Source: Clostridiales bacterium (lineage in GTDB: Bacteria > Bacillota > Clostridia > Caldicoprobacterales > UBA3941). Taken from it: a stretch of DNA of 33,132 bases. Where the stretch lies: NCBI GenBank assembly GCA_012518535.1, contig JAAYRX010000003.1:1-33132 (forward strand). The letters run 5' to 3'. Every line of letters begins with the position of its first letter. Within the stretch, counting starts at the first letter, position 1. The notes beneath the pieces were generated by a model. The model was not told the DNA's origin, did not search any database, and saw only the letters and a program-made list of their open reading frames with translations. The translations under genes and the position numbers were made by a program. Positions 16,975 through 25,064 of the stretch are shown one piece after another.

Positions 16975-17006
16975 AATAAAAAAACCTGATGGCTATCATC
17001 AGGTTT
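16975..17006 (-). terminator. Rho-independent terminator of rpsU
   Basis: A perfect 10-bp stem, AAACCTGATG with CATCAGGTTT (16982-17006), has a 5-nt loop and on the minus strand is followed directly by a T run. The stretch 17007-17154 between this hairpin and the rpsU stop holds nothing I can assign. Confidence 0.85.
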
Positions 17007-17154
17007 CATCTCTAATAATATCTGGATTTCCTCCCAAGTTTACAGTTGTCAATACCAAAACAAACTTATACCTTTATTGATTCTCATATTTTTATGGATT
17101 GATTCCTATACTTCCATTACACACTGAATTCATACCATTGAACAAAAACAAATA

Positions 17155-17340
17155 CTAATATCTTTTTCTTCTGGCCGCCTTACGGGCTGCTTCAGATTTC
17201 TTTTTACGCCTAACGCTGGGTTTCTCATAATGCTCCCTTTTGCGGACTTCTGCTAAAACTCCTGATCTCGCGCATTGGCGCTTGAAGCGTTTCAAAGCAT
17301 TTTCGAAGGATTCATTTTCTCCTACCTTAATCTCAGACAT
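17155..17340 (-). CDS. rpsU: 30S ribosomal protein S21
   Basis: The 61-residue basic protein begins (M)[20 protein letters not shown] and ends in the Lys/Arg-rich [18 protein letters not shown], the full S21 pattern. It binds the 30S platform near the 3' end of 16S rRNA. The ATG at 17340 follows a purine tract, GGAGGGAGGGAAAGCAA; the track's 9-residue extension is dropped. It has its own consensus promoter and a strong terminator, so it forms a monocistronic unit between the HIT gene and nfeD. The gatB/yqeY-type gene that usually follows rpsU is missing. Confidence 0.96.
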   Translation of the reverse strand: MSEIKVGENESFENALKRFKRQCARSGVLAEVRKREHYEKPSVRRKKKSEAARKAARRKRY

Positions 17341-17426
17341 TTGCTTTCCCTCCCTCCGCTGGAACAATTACCCTGTCATGTAAAAATGAGAATCTAAAAA
17401 AGGGATGTTCTAGCAGCAACTATTCT

Positions 17427-17456
17427 ATTATATCCCATAGTTTTTCCTTATGTCAA
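17427..17456 (-). promoter_or_regulatory. Consensus sigma-A promoter of rpsU
   Basis: Perfect TTGACA (17451-17456) and perfect TATAAT (17427-17432) are separated by 18 bp on the minus strand. The leader to the rpsU ATG is about 80 nt. This is the best promoter match in the window, as expected for a ribosomal protein gene. Confidence 0.85.
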
Positions 17457-17470
17457 TAATGAAGTTTTAA

Positions 17471-17824
17471 CTATGCTAACTTATTTGGAAGAGGGCAGCC
17501 CCCTAATATGTGAAAGTGCAAATGCTCAACCATCATCCCACTGTCACTGCCACAATTAACAATAACCCTGTATCCAGACTCATAAACTCCCAACTTCTTG
17601 GCTATTTGGGGTATTTGTATCATGATATCAGAAAGAGTTTCACTATTTTCATCGTTTACGTGATTTAAAGAGGGAATATGCTCTTTGGGAATAACCAATA
17701 CATGTACCGGCGCATTTGGTGCGATATCATGAAAGGCAATAATCCTATCATCTTCATATACCCTTTTTGATGGAATATCCCCATTAATGATCTTACAAAA
17801 AACACAATTCTGGTTATCCGGCAT
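17471..17824 (-). CDS. HIT family nucleotide-binding protein (HinT type)
   Basis: The 117-residue protein has CVFCKIINGDIPS (7-19), HVLVIPKEHI (41-50) and the histidine triad HLHFH (101-105) followed by ILGG. HinT-type enzymes hydrolyse purine nucleoside phosphoramidates and aminoacyl-adenylates. The usual GQTVxHLH reads GMMVEHLH here. It follows mtaB by about 100 bp with a GGGAGGTGG ribosome binding site, and is the last gene of the dnaJ-prmA-rsmE-mtaB run before the independent rpsU unit. Confidence 0.93.
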   Translation of the reverse strand: MPDNQNCVFCKIINGDIPSKRVYEDDRIIAFHDIAPNAPVHVLVIPKEHIPSLNHVNDENSETLSDIMIQIPQIAKKLGVYESGYRVIVNCGSDSGMMVEHLHFHILGGCPLPNKLA

Positions 17825-17925
17825 ATCTTACACCACCTCCCAAGATATATATTCTACATCAATACATAAAAACCCTCTTTTATTATCCAATTTGCTGTTT
17901 CATTAGGTGTTTTAGTCGGTTGAAA

Positions 17926-19260
17926 TTAACCTATATTGGCCTTATCGGTCAATTTACCCAGCATTATATTGTCTTTTAAATCCACCAGGTTTACTAGTAC
18001 CATTGAGCCTATAAGTCCCTCGTGTCCCGGTACGGCTACCCTAATATAGTGTTGGGTGTAGCCTTCATACCAGCCTTCCTTATTCTTACTCGTCTCCTCA
18101 AATAAGACCCATTCTTCCCTGCCTAAAAAAGATCTTAGATAGTTTTTTTCCATTTCCCGACCCAGACCTATCAATCTACGACTCCTGGATTCCTTTATAT
18201 CCTCTGTAATCTGATCCTTGTATCTTGCCGCCGGTGTACCCTTCCTGGGTGAATATTTAAAAACATGAATCCGGCTAAAATTGATCTCCTTTACAAATTC
18301 AACAGTACTATCAAACTCTTCCTGGGTCTCACCGGGAAAACCCACCATTATATCAGTTGTTATAGCCACATCAGGGATATATCTTCTTATTCTGTTCACT
18401 ATCTCCCTATATTGTGCTGTTGTATACTTACGATTCATTCTCCTTAGGGTAGAATCGTTCCCACTTTGCAAAGACAAGTGATAATGACTACAAACCCTGG
18501 TCATATTTTTTACTTCCCTTACAAAATCCTCTGTTAGCAGGGTCGGCTCTATGGATCCCAATCTAATCCTCTTAATACCTTCTAGACCGTGGATCTCCTT
18601 TATAAGGGTCAATAAATCCATGCCGCCTAAGTCTTTACCATAGGACGCTACATGAATCCCAGTCAAGACAAATTCTTTAAATCCTGCCTCTATAAGATCT
18701 TTCACCTGGCGTGTCACATCCATAGGTTTTCGACTTCTAACAGGACCCCTCGCATAGGGTATGATACAATATGAACAAAATCGATCACACCCCTCCTGAA
18801 TCTTCAGCACCGCCCTGGTCTTATCTTCAAAGGTAGTGATGTGCATCTCCTCAAATTCTTCTACCTGCATGATATCCCGGACCACATCTATAGGCTTATC
18901 CATATCCAGTGCCTTTTCAACGTACTGGACTATGTCGTTTCTATCACTCGTTCCCAATACCAGATCTACCCCGGGTATTTCCAATATCTCCTTGGCTGCT
19001 GTCTGTGCATAGCATCCTACCACGGCAATAACTGCATTAGGGTTTAATCGATTAGCCCTTCGAATCATTTGCCTCGATTTCCTATCACCTAAATTGGTTA
19101 CAGTGCAGGTGTTGATTACATATACATCTGCGATATCACCAAATTCAGTTATATTATATCCGTTTTGAACAAACTTTTCCTGCATGGCTTGGGTATCATA
19201 TTGGTTAACCTTGCAACCCAAGGTATGAAAAGCCACTGATTTACCATGCCTTGATTTCAT
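17926..19260 (-). CDS. mtaB: tRNA (ms2t6A37) methylthiotransferase MtaB
   Basis: Radical SAM enzyme that adds the methylthio group to t6A at position 37 of ANN-decoding tRNAs. The 444-residue protein has an N-terminal UPF0004 domain with the auxiliary-cluster cysteines C16, C52 and C83. The radical SAM core follows with CDRFCSYC (C158, C162, C165), then a C-terminal TRAM domain (about 375-440). Its start overlaps the rsmE stop by ATGA, indicating translational coupling. The order prmA-rsmE-mtaB downstream of dnaJ matches B. subtilis yqeT-yqeU-yqeV. Confidence 0.95.
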   Translation of the reverse strand: MKSRHGKSVAFHTLGCKVNQYDTQAMQEKFVQNGYNITEFGDIADVYVINTCTVTNLGDRKSRQMIRRANRLNPNAVIAVVGCYAQTAAKEILEIPGVDLVLGTSDRNDIVQYVEKALDMDKPIDVVRDIMQVEEFEEMHITTFEDKTRAVLKIQEGCDRFCSYCIIPYARGPVRSRKPMDVTRQVKDLIEAGFKEFVLTGIHVASYGKDLGGMDLLTLIKEIHGLEGIKRIRLGSIEPTLLTEDFVREVKNMTRVCSHYHLSLQSGNDSTLRRMNRKYTTAQYREIVNRIRRYIPDVAITTDIMVGFPGETQEEFDSTVEFVKEINFSRIHVFKYSPRKGTPAARYKDQITEDIKESRSRRLIGLGREMEKNYLRSFLGREEWVLFEETSKNKEGWYEGYTQHYIRVAVPGHEGLIGSMVLVNLVDLKDNIMLGKLTDKANIG

Positions 19261-20015
19261 TCCATTTCCCCCATATTTGACATAATTACCGCCAAAGCAG
19301 CTATCCCGGCAGTCTCTGTTCTAAGGATTCTGGCCCCTAAAGTTACAGGAACCCATCCGTGTTTTTTTGCCAGATCAATCTCCTCATAGCTTAACCCGCC
19401 CTCAGGACCTATGATTATTCCTATTTCTGCTCTGGCTTCTCTATATATATCATTTTTATGCTTATCAAAATAGCACCTTAGACCAAGATTCACTTCCCCC
19501 TCCCAGGGTATAAGCTTAATAGGATGTAAAGCTGATGTTACAAGGTCTGAGAAGGTCATAGGGAATCCTATTTGAGGTATTATACCCCGATTGCTCTGTT
19601 TAGCGGCTTCCTGGGCTATTCTCTGCCATCTTTCTACCCTTTTATGAATCTTCCTGGCCTCAGACAGGTTCACAACAGTTCGCGATGTATTCAAAGGAAC
19701 AATGCTATGGATCCCTAGCTCCACACATTTTTGGACTATTAAGTCCATTTTGGAGCTTTTTGGTATTCCTTGATATAGGATCACTTTAGTATCCGGCTCA
19801 CCCTTTGACGGGTAACCATCATCCAGCCTGGCTATTAACCTGTCCTTTCCGGTTTCAATAATAATGGCAGGATAATCTAACCCTGCCCCGTCGCAAAGAA
19901 TAATGGAATCACCAGCCTCATATCTTAAAACCCGGAGTATATGTCCCGCATCCTCTCCGGTAATCTCTATATGTGAATCAACTATTTGGGCAGCGTCTAT
20001 AAAGTACCTACTCAT
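19257..20015 (-). CDS. rsmE: 16S rRNA m3U1498 methyltransferase RsmE
   Basis: SPOUT-class methyltransferase that modifies U1498 of 16S rRNA. The 252-residue protein has an N-terminal PUA-like domain (about 1-70). The knotted SAM-binding domain carries IIGPEGGLSYEEIDLA (from about 198) and LGARILRTETAGIAAL near the end, the family signature. It overlaps the end of prmA by 8 bp and the start of mtaB by 4 bp, so it is embedded in a tightly coupled operon. Confidence 0.95.
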   Translation of the reverse strand: MSRYFIDAAQIVDSHIEITGEDAGHILRVLRYEAGDSIILCDGAGLDYPAIIIETGKDRLIARLDDGYPSKGEPDTKVILYQGIPKSSKMDLIVQKCVELGIHSIVPLNTSRTVVNLSEARKIHKRVERWQRIAQEAAKQSNRGIIPQIGFPMTFSDLVTSALHPIKLIPWEGEVNLGLRCYFDKHKNDIYREARAEIGIIIGPEGGLSYEEIDLAKKHGWVPVTLGARILRTETAGIAALAVIMSNMGEME

Positions 20016-20961
20016 TGCGACTCACCACCACTGCCCACTCTCCCATTGTCTTTATTTCTATGATAGTAAGCCCAGCCCTTTTAATCGCCTTTTCGACGTC
20101 ATCTATTCGATCCAGTATTATACCCGAAGCTATAAAAATACCGTCATCAGTCAAATACTCTCTTATTCCTTTAGTAATTTCTATGATTACATCTGCAATA
20201 ATATTGACAACCACAACCTCAAATTTTCCTTGCACTTTATCCATAAGATCGCCATGAACTACATCTATTTTTTCGGTCACCTTATTCCTACTGGCGTTTT
20301 CATTGGCTATTCTCACTGCATCTAAATCCAAATCTATAGCTAAGGTGCTTTTTGCACCTAATAAGATACCGGTTATGGCAAGAATACCTGTTCCGGTCCC
20401 TACATCCAATAGGGTTTTGTCAGGGGTTATCCAATCTTCCAGTGCCCTGACGCACAAAATAGTGGTTTCGTGGGTACCTGTTCCAAAGGCCATACCCGGA
20501 TCCAATTCCAGGATAACCTCCCCCTCCGATGGATTATATTCCTCCCAACTGGGTTTTACTACTAGGTGCTTGCCAATTTTCTTCGGTTTAAAATACTTTT
20601 TCCAATTATTTGCCCAATCTTCTTCCCTTACATTACTAAGTTTTAGCTCCGCTATCCCTATATCTATACCTAAATCCTGTTTAGTCAACCATTCCAGTCT
20701 GTTTCTGATAGTCTGGACATACTCGTATAATACGTCATTATCGGGTAAATAGCCCTTAATCACTACAGCTTCGTCGCTATATCCCAAATTCTCATCCACA
20801 TAGAGCCAATCAGCCTTATTGGCTTTAAACTGCTCAATATCCCGAGGGTCTTCTATTATAACGCCATTTATTCCCACGTTATTCAGGATCTCTGTGACTG
20901 CATCGATACCTTCACCGGTAGTTTTTATCGCTAATTCAATCCAATTCATAAATATGGACAT
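20008..20961 (-). CDS. prmA: Ribosomal protein L11 methyltransferase
   Basis: SAM-dependent enzyme that methylates ribosomal protein L11. The 317-residue protein has an N-terminal substrate-recognition domain, then a class I methyltransferase fold with ELDPGMAFGTGTHETT (about 152-167) and motif I LDVGTGTGILAI. It ends in the VSR region typical of PrmA. The start is uncertain: the ATG at 20961 has GAGGA 3-4 nt upstream, while an in-frame ATG at 20949 (MNWIELAIKT, closer to family starts) has no ribosome binding site of its own. The 20961 start codon lies in a 12-bp palindrome next to a 20-bp one. It lies 62 bp after dnaJ. Confidence 0.95.
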   Translation of the reverse strand: MSIFMNWIELAIKTTGEGIDAVTEILNNVGINGVIIEDPRDIEQFKANKADWLYVDENLGYSDEAVVIKGYLPDNDVLYEYVQTIRNRLEWLTKQDLGIDIGIAELKLSNVREEDWANNWKKYFKPKKIGKHLVVKPSWEEYNPSEGEVILELDPGMAFGTGTHETTILCVRALEDWITPDKTLLDVGTGTGILAITGILLGAKSTLAIDLDLDAVRIANENASRNKVTEKIDVVHGDLMDKVQGKFEVVVVNIIADVIIEITKGIREYLTDDGIFIASGIILDRIDDVEKAIKRAGLTIIEIKTMGEWAVVVSRNE

Positions 20962-20986
20962 ATGTCCTCATGGCCAAGGCCATGAG
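20956..20986. repeat. Overlapping palindromes over the prmA start and ribosome binding site
   Basis: GGACATATGTCC (20956-20967) is a perfect palindrome that contains the prmA ATG. It abuts a 20-bp perfect palindrome whose arms are CTCATGGCC and GGCCATGAG (20967-20986). In the mRNA the second forms a 7-bp stem with a CCUUGG loop and takes in part of the GAGGA ribosome binding site. No T run follows, so it is not a typical terminator. Confidence 0.5.
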
Positions 20987-21023
20987 TTTCAGTGCCCATC
21001 CTCCTCCCTATGGATACTTACAC

Positions 21024-22160
21024 TCATACCCCAAAAACATCTTTCATCTTATCTACAAAGGACTTTCTCTCCTCGTGATATTCCTTTCCAGCAGTTTCCT
21101 TTTCGAATTGCCTTAAAAGTTGTTTTTGCTTTTCCTTAAGCCTTTTTGGCACTTCGATGTTCACCCTTACAAAGAGATCACCCCTTGTCGTTGACCTTAA
21201 GCGTTGTATCCCCTGGTTTCTAAGTCTAAATATGGTTCCTGTTTGGGTACCTTCAGGCACTTTATACTTAACCTTTCCTTCCAGGGTGGGAACCTCAATT
21301 TCTGCTCCTAAGGCAGCTTGAACAAAGGTGATTGGTATATCACAGTGAAGATCATATCCTCTCCTTGTGAAGAGAGTATGAGGTCTTACGGTTATATACA
21401 CATAGAGATCCCCGGAAGATCCGCCCCTTTCGCCCGCTTCGCCTTCCCCTCGAAGGGTAATGGCCTGGCCGTCGTCAATCCCAGCTGGTATATTCAAGCT
21501 AATCCTCTTTACTTTTCTAATTCTTTTCCTTCCATTACATTTATTACATGGTTCTTTAACAATGGTTCCTTCGCCACCACATTTGTCACATGCTCTAACA
21601 TTTACAAAGCGTCCAAAGGCTGTGTTTTGAGCATATGAAATCTCACCGGTACCATTACATTGAGGACATGTTTCGGGCTGGGTACCTTTAGCAGCCCCGC
21701 TTCCCTTGCATTCGTCGCAGTTTTCGTTCCTGGTTATCTCAATTTCCTTTGTTGTGCCAAAAGCCGCCTCTTCGAAGCTAATGGTAAGATTATATCTCAT
21801 ATCCGAGCCTCTTGTGGGTCCCGGTCTTCTGCCCCTACTGCTGCTGCCGAAACCTCCACCGCCAAAAAACATATCAAATATATCACCAAAGCCCCCACCA
21901 AATCCGCTGAAATCAAAGCCGCCAAATCCTTGACCGGTAGGTCCTTCATGTCCGAATTGATCATACTCTGCTCTGGTTTTTTGATCACTTAAAACCCCAT
22001 AAGCTTCATTTATTTCCTTAAACTTTTCTTCTGCCTGAGGATCATCTTTATTAACATCCGGATGATACTTCCTTGCAAGCCTCCTATAGGCCCGTTTTAA
22101 TTCTTCATCCGAAGCGCTTTTATCCACTCCTAAAACTTCATAATAATCTCTCTTTGCCAA
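21024..22160 (-). CDS. dnaJ: Chaperone protein DnaJ
   Basis: Hsp40 co-chaperone that delivers clients to DnaK and stimulates its ATPase. The 378-residue protein has an N-terminal J domain with HPD (33-35), a Gly/Phe-rich linker, four CxxCxGxG-type zinc repeats ([32 protein letters not shown]) and C-terminal substrate-binding domains. The start is TTG at 22160, giving (M)[11 protein letters not shown] as in most DnaJ proteins, with AAGGTGAT upstream; the track's GTG/ATG start adds MMRD without family support. A strong hairpin separates it from dnaK, so DnaJ should be made at a lower level than DnaK. Confidence 0.96.
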   Translation of the reverse strand: MAKRDYYEVLGVDKSASDEELKRAYRRLARKYHPDVNKDDPQAEEKFKEINEAYGVLSDQKTRAEYDQFGHEGPTGQGFGGFDFSGFGGGFGDIFDMFFGGGGFGSSSRGRRPGPTRGSDMRYNLTISFEEAAFGTTKEIEITRNENCDECKGSGAAKGTQPETCPQCNGTGEISYAQNTAFGRFVNVRACDKCGGEGTIVKEPCNKCNGRKRIRKVKRISLNIPAGIDDGQAITLRGEGEAGERGGSSGDLYVYITVRPHTLFTRRGYDLHCDIPITFVQAALGAEIEVPTLEGKVKYKVPEGTQTGTIFRLRNQGIQRLRSTTRGDLFVRVNIEVPKRLKEKQKQLLRQFEKETAGKEYHEERKSFVDKMKDVFGV

Positions 22161-22203
22161 GTCCCTCATCACCTTGCTTTATCCCTCAGATTCTATTTCT
22201 CTC

Positions 22204-22236
22204 AAAAAGCCAAAGCCTTTATGGCTTTGGCTTTTT
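22204..22236 (-). terminator. Intercistronic terminator or attenuator between dnaK and dnaJ
   Basis: A perfect 14-bp stem with arms AAAAAGCCAAAGCC (22204-22217) and GGCTTTGGCTTTTT (22223-22236), a 5-nt loop and a U-rich end on the minus strand. It lies 21 bp after the dnaK stop. No promoter is evident before dnaJ, so partial read-through that sets the DnaK:DnaJ ratio is the likely purpose. Confidence 0.8.
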
Positions 22237-22257
22237 CAAATTATTATACCTTATTAT

Positions 22258-24084
22258 TTATTCGTCGTCCACCACTTCATAATCTGCATCTACAACATTG
22301 TCATCATGATGACCACCGGTTTGGTTTTGCTGTTCCGCTCCTGCTTGTTGACCCTGCTTCTGATATATCTTCCCAAATATCTCCTGGGAAACTTGGGCTA
22401 ATTGCTCTGATGCGGATCTAATTTCTTCTGTATTGCCGGTCTCTAAAGCCTTCTTGACAGCATCTATCTCGCTCTGAAGGGTATCCTTGTCGCCGGAATC
22501 AATATTGCTTTCCAAATCTTTGATTGTCTTTTCAGTGGTGTAAACCAAGGAGTCTGCATTATTTCTTACCTCTATTTCTTCCCTGCGCTTTCTATCCTCT
22601 TCAGCGTACCTTTCGGCTTCATTCACTGCTCTATCAATTTCATCATCGGACAGATTGGTAGATGCCGTTATTGTAACCTTTTGTTCTTTACCTGTTCCCA
22701 TATCCTTAGCAGATACATTTACGATACCATTGGCATCAATATCAAAGGTTACTTCGATCTGTGGTATGCCCCTGGGTGCCGGTGGAATACCATCAAGTAT
22801 GAACCTACCCAAGGTTTTATTGTCTGCCGCCATTTCCCGTTCTCCCTGCAGAACATGAATTTCTACGCTGGTCTGCCCGTCTGCTGCGGTAGAGAATATT
22901 TGGCTTTTCCGAGTTGGTATGGTGGTATTCCTTTCAATCAACCTGGTCGTAACCCCTCCAAGAGTCTCAATTCCCAGGGACAATGGTGTAACATCCAGTA
23001 AGAGGACATCCTTTACTTCACCGCCCAAGACTCCGGCCTGAATAGCAGCCCCTATAGCTACGCATTCGTCGGGATTTACCCCCTTGTGGGGTTCCTTGCC
23101 AATTTCCCTTTTTACAGCTTCTTGAACAGCAGGAATCCTTATAGATCCCCCTACCAATATTACCCTGTCTATCTCATTAGCGGTTAGACCGGCATCCTTA
23201 ATGGCATCCCTGAGGGGAACTAGAGTCTTCTCTACCAAATCAGCAGTCATCTCTTCGAATTTGGCTCTTGTTAGGGTTATATCCAAATGCTTTGGACCCG
23301 ATGCATCTGCTGTAATAAAGGGTAAATTTATATTGGTTGTCAGAACACTGGATAGTTCCATCTTGGCCTTTTCAGCTGCCTCTTTGAGTCGCTGTAAAGC
23401 CATCTTATCCATTCTAAGGTCGATACCTTCGGATTTTTTAAATTCATCGGCCAGATGATCAATAATCCGTTGATCAAAATCATCACCGCCCAGACGATTA
23501 TTTCCCCTGGTTGCCAGCACTTCAAATACACCATCGCCTATTTCCATAATGGATACGTCAAAGGTACCCCCACCAAGGTCATAGACCAAAATCTTTTGGT
23601 TATCCTCCTTGTCCAAGCCATATGCCAGAGCAGCTGCGGTGGGTTCATTTATTATCCTAAGTACGTCCAATCCAGCTATTACCCCTGCGTCCTTTGTAGC
23701 CTGACGTTGGCTATCACTAAAATATGCAGGCACCGTAATAACAGCCTGGGTTACTTTTTCACCCAGATAACTCTCGGCGTCCTGTTTAAGTTTGGTCAAT
23801 ACCATTGCCGAAATCTCTTGAGGACTATAATTCTTATCCTCTATCCTGACCCTACGATCACTACCCATGTCCCTCTTTATGGACATTATGGTATGATCAG
23901 GATTTGTTATTGCCTGTCTCTTGGCTACCTGCCCTATAAGCCTTTCTCCTGTTTTTGAAAAGGCTACGACAGACGGTGTGGTTCTACTCCCTTCTGCGCT
24001 AGGGATTACTACGGGTTCACCACCCTCCATAACTGCTACGCATGAATTTGTTGTACCTAAATCAATTCCTATTATCTTCCCCAT
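22258..24084 (-). CDS. dnaK: Chaperone protein DnaK (Hsp70)
   Basis: ATP-dependent Hsp70 chaperone. The 608-residue protein has the nucleotide-binding domain with [13 protein letters not shown] (5-17), [12 protein letters not shown] (about 168-179) and [11 protein letters not shown], then the linker [16 protein letters not shown] and the beta substrate-binding domain. It ends in a helical lid and a Gln/Gly-rich tail ending DADYEVVDD. The length fits Gram-positive DnaK, which lacks an insert of about 24 residues found in proteobacteria. AGGAGG precedes the ATG. A 250-bp gap with an inverted repeat separates it from grpE, unusually long for this operon. Confidence 0.98.
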   Translation of the reverse strand: MGKIIGIDLGTTNSCVAVMEGGEPVVIPSAEGSRTTPSVVAFSKTGERLIGQVAKRQAITNPDHTIMSIKRDMGSDRRVRIEDKNYSPQEISAMVLTKLKQDAESYLGEKVTQAVITVPAYFSDSQRQATKDAGVIAGLDVLRIINEPTAAALAYGLDKEDNQKILVYDLGGGTFDVSIMEIGDGVFEVLATRGNNRLGGDDFDQRIIDHLADEFKKSEGIDLRMDKMALQRLKEAAEKAKMELSSVLTTNINLPFITADASGPKHLDITLTRAKFEEMTADLVEKTLVPLRDAIKDAGLTANEIDRVILVGGSIRIPAVQEAVKREIGKEPHKGVNPDECVAIGAAIQAGVLGGEVKDVLLLDVTPLSLGIETLGGVTTRLIERNTTIPTRKSQIFSTAADGQTSVEIHVLQGEREMAADNKTLGRFILDGIPPAPRGIPQIEVTFDIDANGIVNVSAKDMGTGKEQKVTITASTNLSDDEIDRAVNEAERYAEEDRKRREEIEVRNNADSLVYTTEKTIKDLESNIDSGDKDTLQSEIDAVKKALETGNTEEIRSASEQLAQVSQEIFGKIYQKQGQQAGAEQQNQTGGHHDDNVVDADYEVVDDE

Positions 24085-24140
24085 TATTTATTTCCTCCTA
24101 ATAATCCGGCTTCCCCTAAAGGCCCCTTATATCTATCATC

Positions 24141-24178
24141 CGTTACAATGCCCATGTGTAAAAGACTATATTGTAACG
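24141..24178. repeat. Inverted repeat in the dnaK leader
   Basis: Perfect 9-bp arms CGTTACAAT (24141-24149) and ATTGTAACG (24170-24178) with a 20-nt spacer, in the 250-bp grpE-dnaK gap and 57 bp upstream of the dnaK ATG. The gap otherwise contains only a weak GGTAG/CTACC hairpin near the grpE stop; I saw no second CIRCE and no convincing promoter. Confidence 0.4.
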
Positions 24179-24334
24179 AAATTTGGATCCGGGTCCAGTA
24201 TGTTTTGTCCTCTAGTGGATGCCCAAAGTTGTTGGATAATGCTAAAATGTAAATATATGGTTCATACCAATATTCGCTATAGTAAGATTAATCATCTGCT
24301 ACATAGACCACTCATGTCAGGTAGTGACCCACAG

Positions 24335-24928
24335 CTAAATCGCTACCTTAACCATGCTGTATCTTATTACCTTGTCTTTACTCTTATAACCCTTTAAAAG
24401 AACTTCCACCACTTTGTTCCTTTGGTCCTCATTTTCTGCTTCTACCTGCATGACAGCGTCGTGGTATGTAGGGTCGAAAGGCTGATCCAGAGCCTCGATT
24501 TCCTCGATACCCAACTTGCCCAGTATATCTAAAAATTGCTTGGTAACCATCTCCATACCCTTGTATATGGCTTGTGCCTGTGTAGATTCGTTATCCACCG
24601 AGGTTTCAAGTCCCCTTTGTAAGTTATCTAACACTGGCAAAAAACGTTCTACTGTTTCACATACAGTATTCTGATATGTTTTGGAAGCTTCGGCCTCATT
24701 TCGTTTTCTAAAATTATCAAACTCCGCTTGCAGTCGCTGTGCCATAGAAAGATACAAGTCCCTCTCTTCCCGAACTTTTTGTAATTCTTCCTCCAAAGCA
24801 GACAGCTCTTGATTCACGTTCGTACAGTCCCCTTCCTCATCCGAGGTTGTTTCAGCAGTATCGACATCTTCATAACAGTCTGTCCCTTGAATATCGTTTA
24901 CCAACTTTTCTTTCTTATCTTTCCCCAT
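24335..24928 (-). CDS. grpE: Nucleotide exchange factor GrpE
   Basis: Nucleotide exchange factor for DnaK. The 197-residue protein has a polar acidic N-terminus (residues 1-45) and a long coiled coil (about 40-110, LEEELQKVREERDLYLSMAQ followed by RLQAEFDNFRKRN). A compact beta domain follows with GIEEIEALDQPFDPTYHDAV and a VVEVLLKGYKSKDKVIRYSMVKV end, the GrpE signature. GGAGA lies upstream of the ATG. It is second in the CIRCE-controlled operon after hrcA. Confidence 0.96.
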   Translation of the reverse strand: MGKDKKEKLVNDIQGTDCYEDVDTAETTSDEEGDCTNVNQELSALEEELQKVREERDLYLSMAQRLQAEFDNFRKRNEAEASKTYQNTVCETVERFLPVLDNLQRGLETSVDNESTQAQAIYKGMEMVTKQFLDILGKLGIEEIEALDQPFDPTYHDAVMQVEAENEDQRNKVVEVLLKGYKSKDKVIRYSMVKVAI

Positions 24929-24965
24929 ATAATCTTCTCCATTTCTACACCTTGTTCAATTAAGT

Positions 24966-25051
24966 TGGCATGTTAAGGGAATATCCCCCCTATCGTATCC
25001 AAAAATCAAGTTTGGCTCCAGAGAGGTTTTTCTCCATCTAAAAACATGCCA
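24966..25051 (-). ncRNA. Candidate structured RNA element between hrcA and grpE
   Basis: A 9-bp closing stem, TGGCATGTT with AACATGCCA (minus-strand sense), encloses 68 nt with three further short hairpins: GAGA/TCTC, CCAAA/TTTGG and AGGG/CCCT around GGGATATT. It fills most of the 136-bp hrcA-grpE gap and has no U run, so it is not an ordinary terminator. It could be a processing site, a leader that tunes grpE translation, or a cis-regulatory fold. I do not recognise it as a named family. The pairing is read by eye and unproven. Confidence 0.35.
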
Positions 25052-25064
25052 TTTATATATGCTA

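Noticed and set aside
17000-17090. Short minus-strand frame containing LGGNPDIIRDET between rpsU and its terminator
   Set aside because: Fewer than 25 codons, with no well-placed ribosome binding site before any start; it runs into the terminator stem.
22258-24084. Several plus-strand ORFs opposite dnaK, ppdK, pgpH and lepA (for example 23455-23958, 10582-11043)
   Set aside because: They are frame shadows of strongly conserved minus-strand genes, lack ribosome binding sites and show no recognisable protein features.
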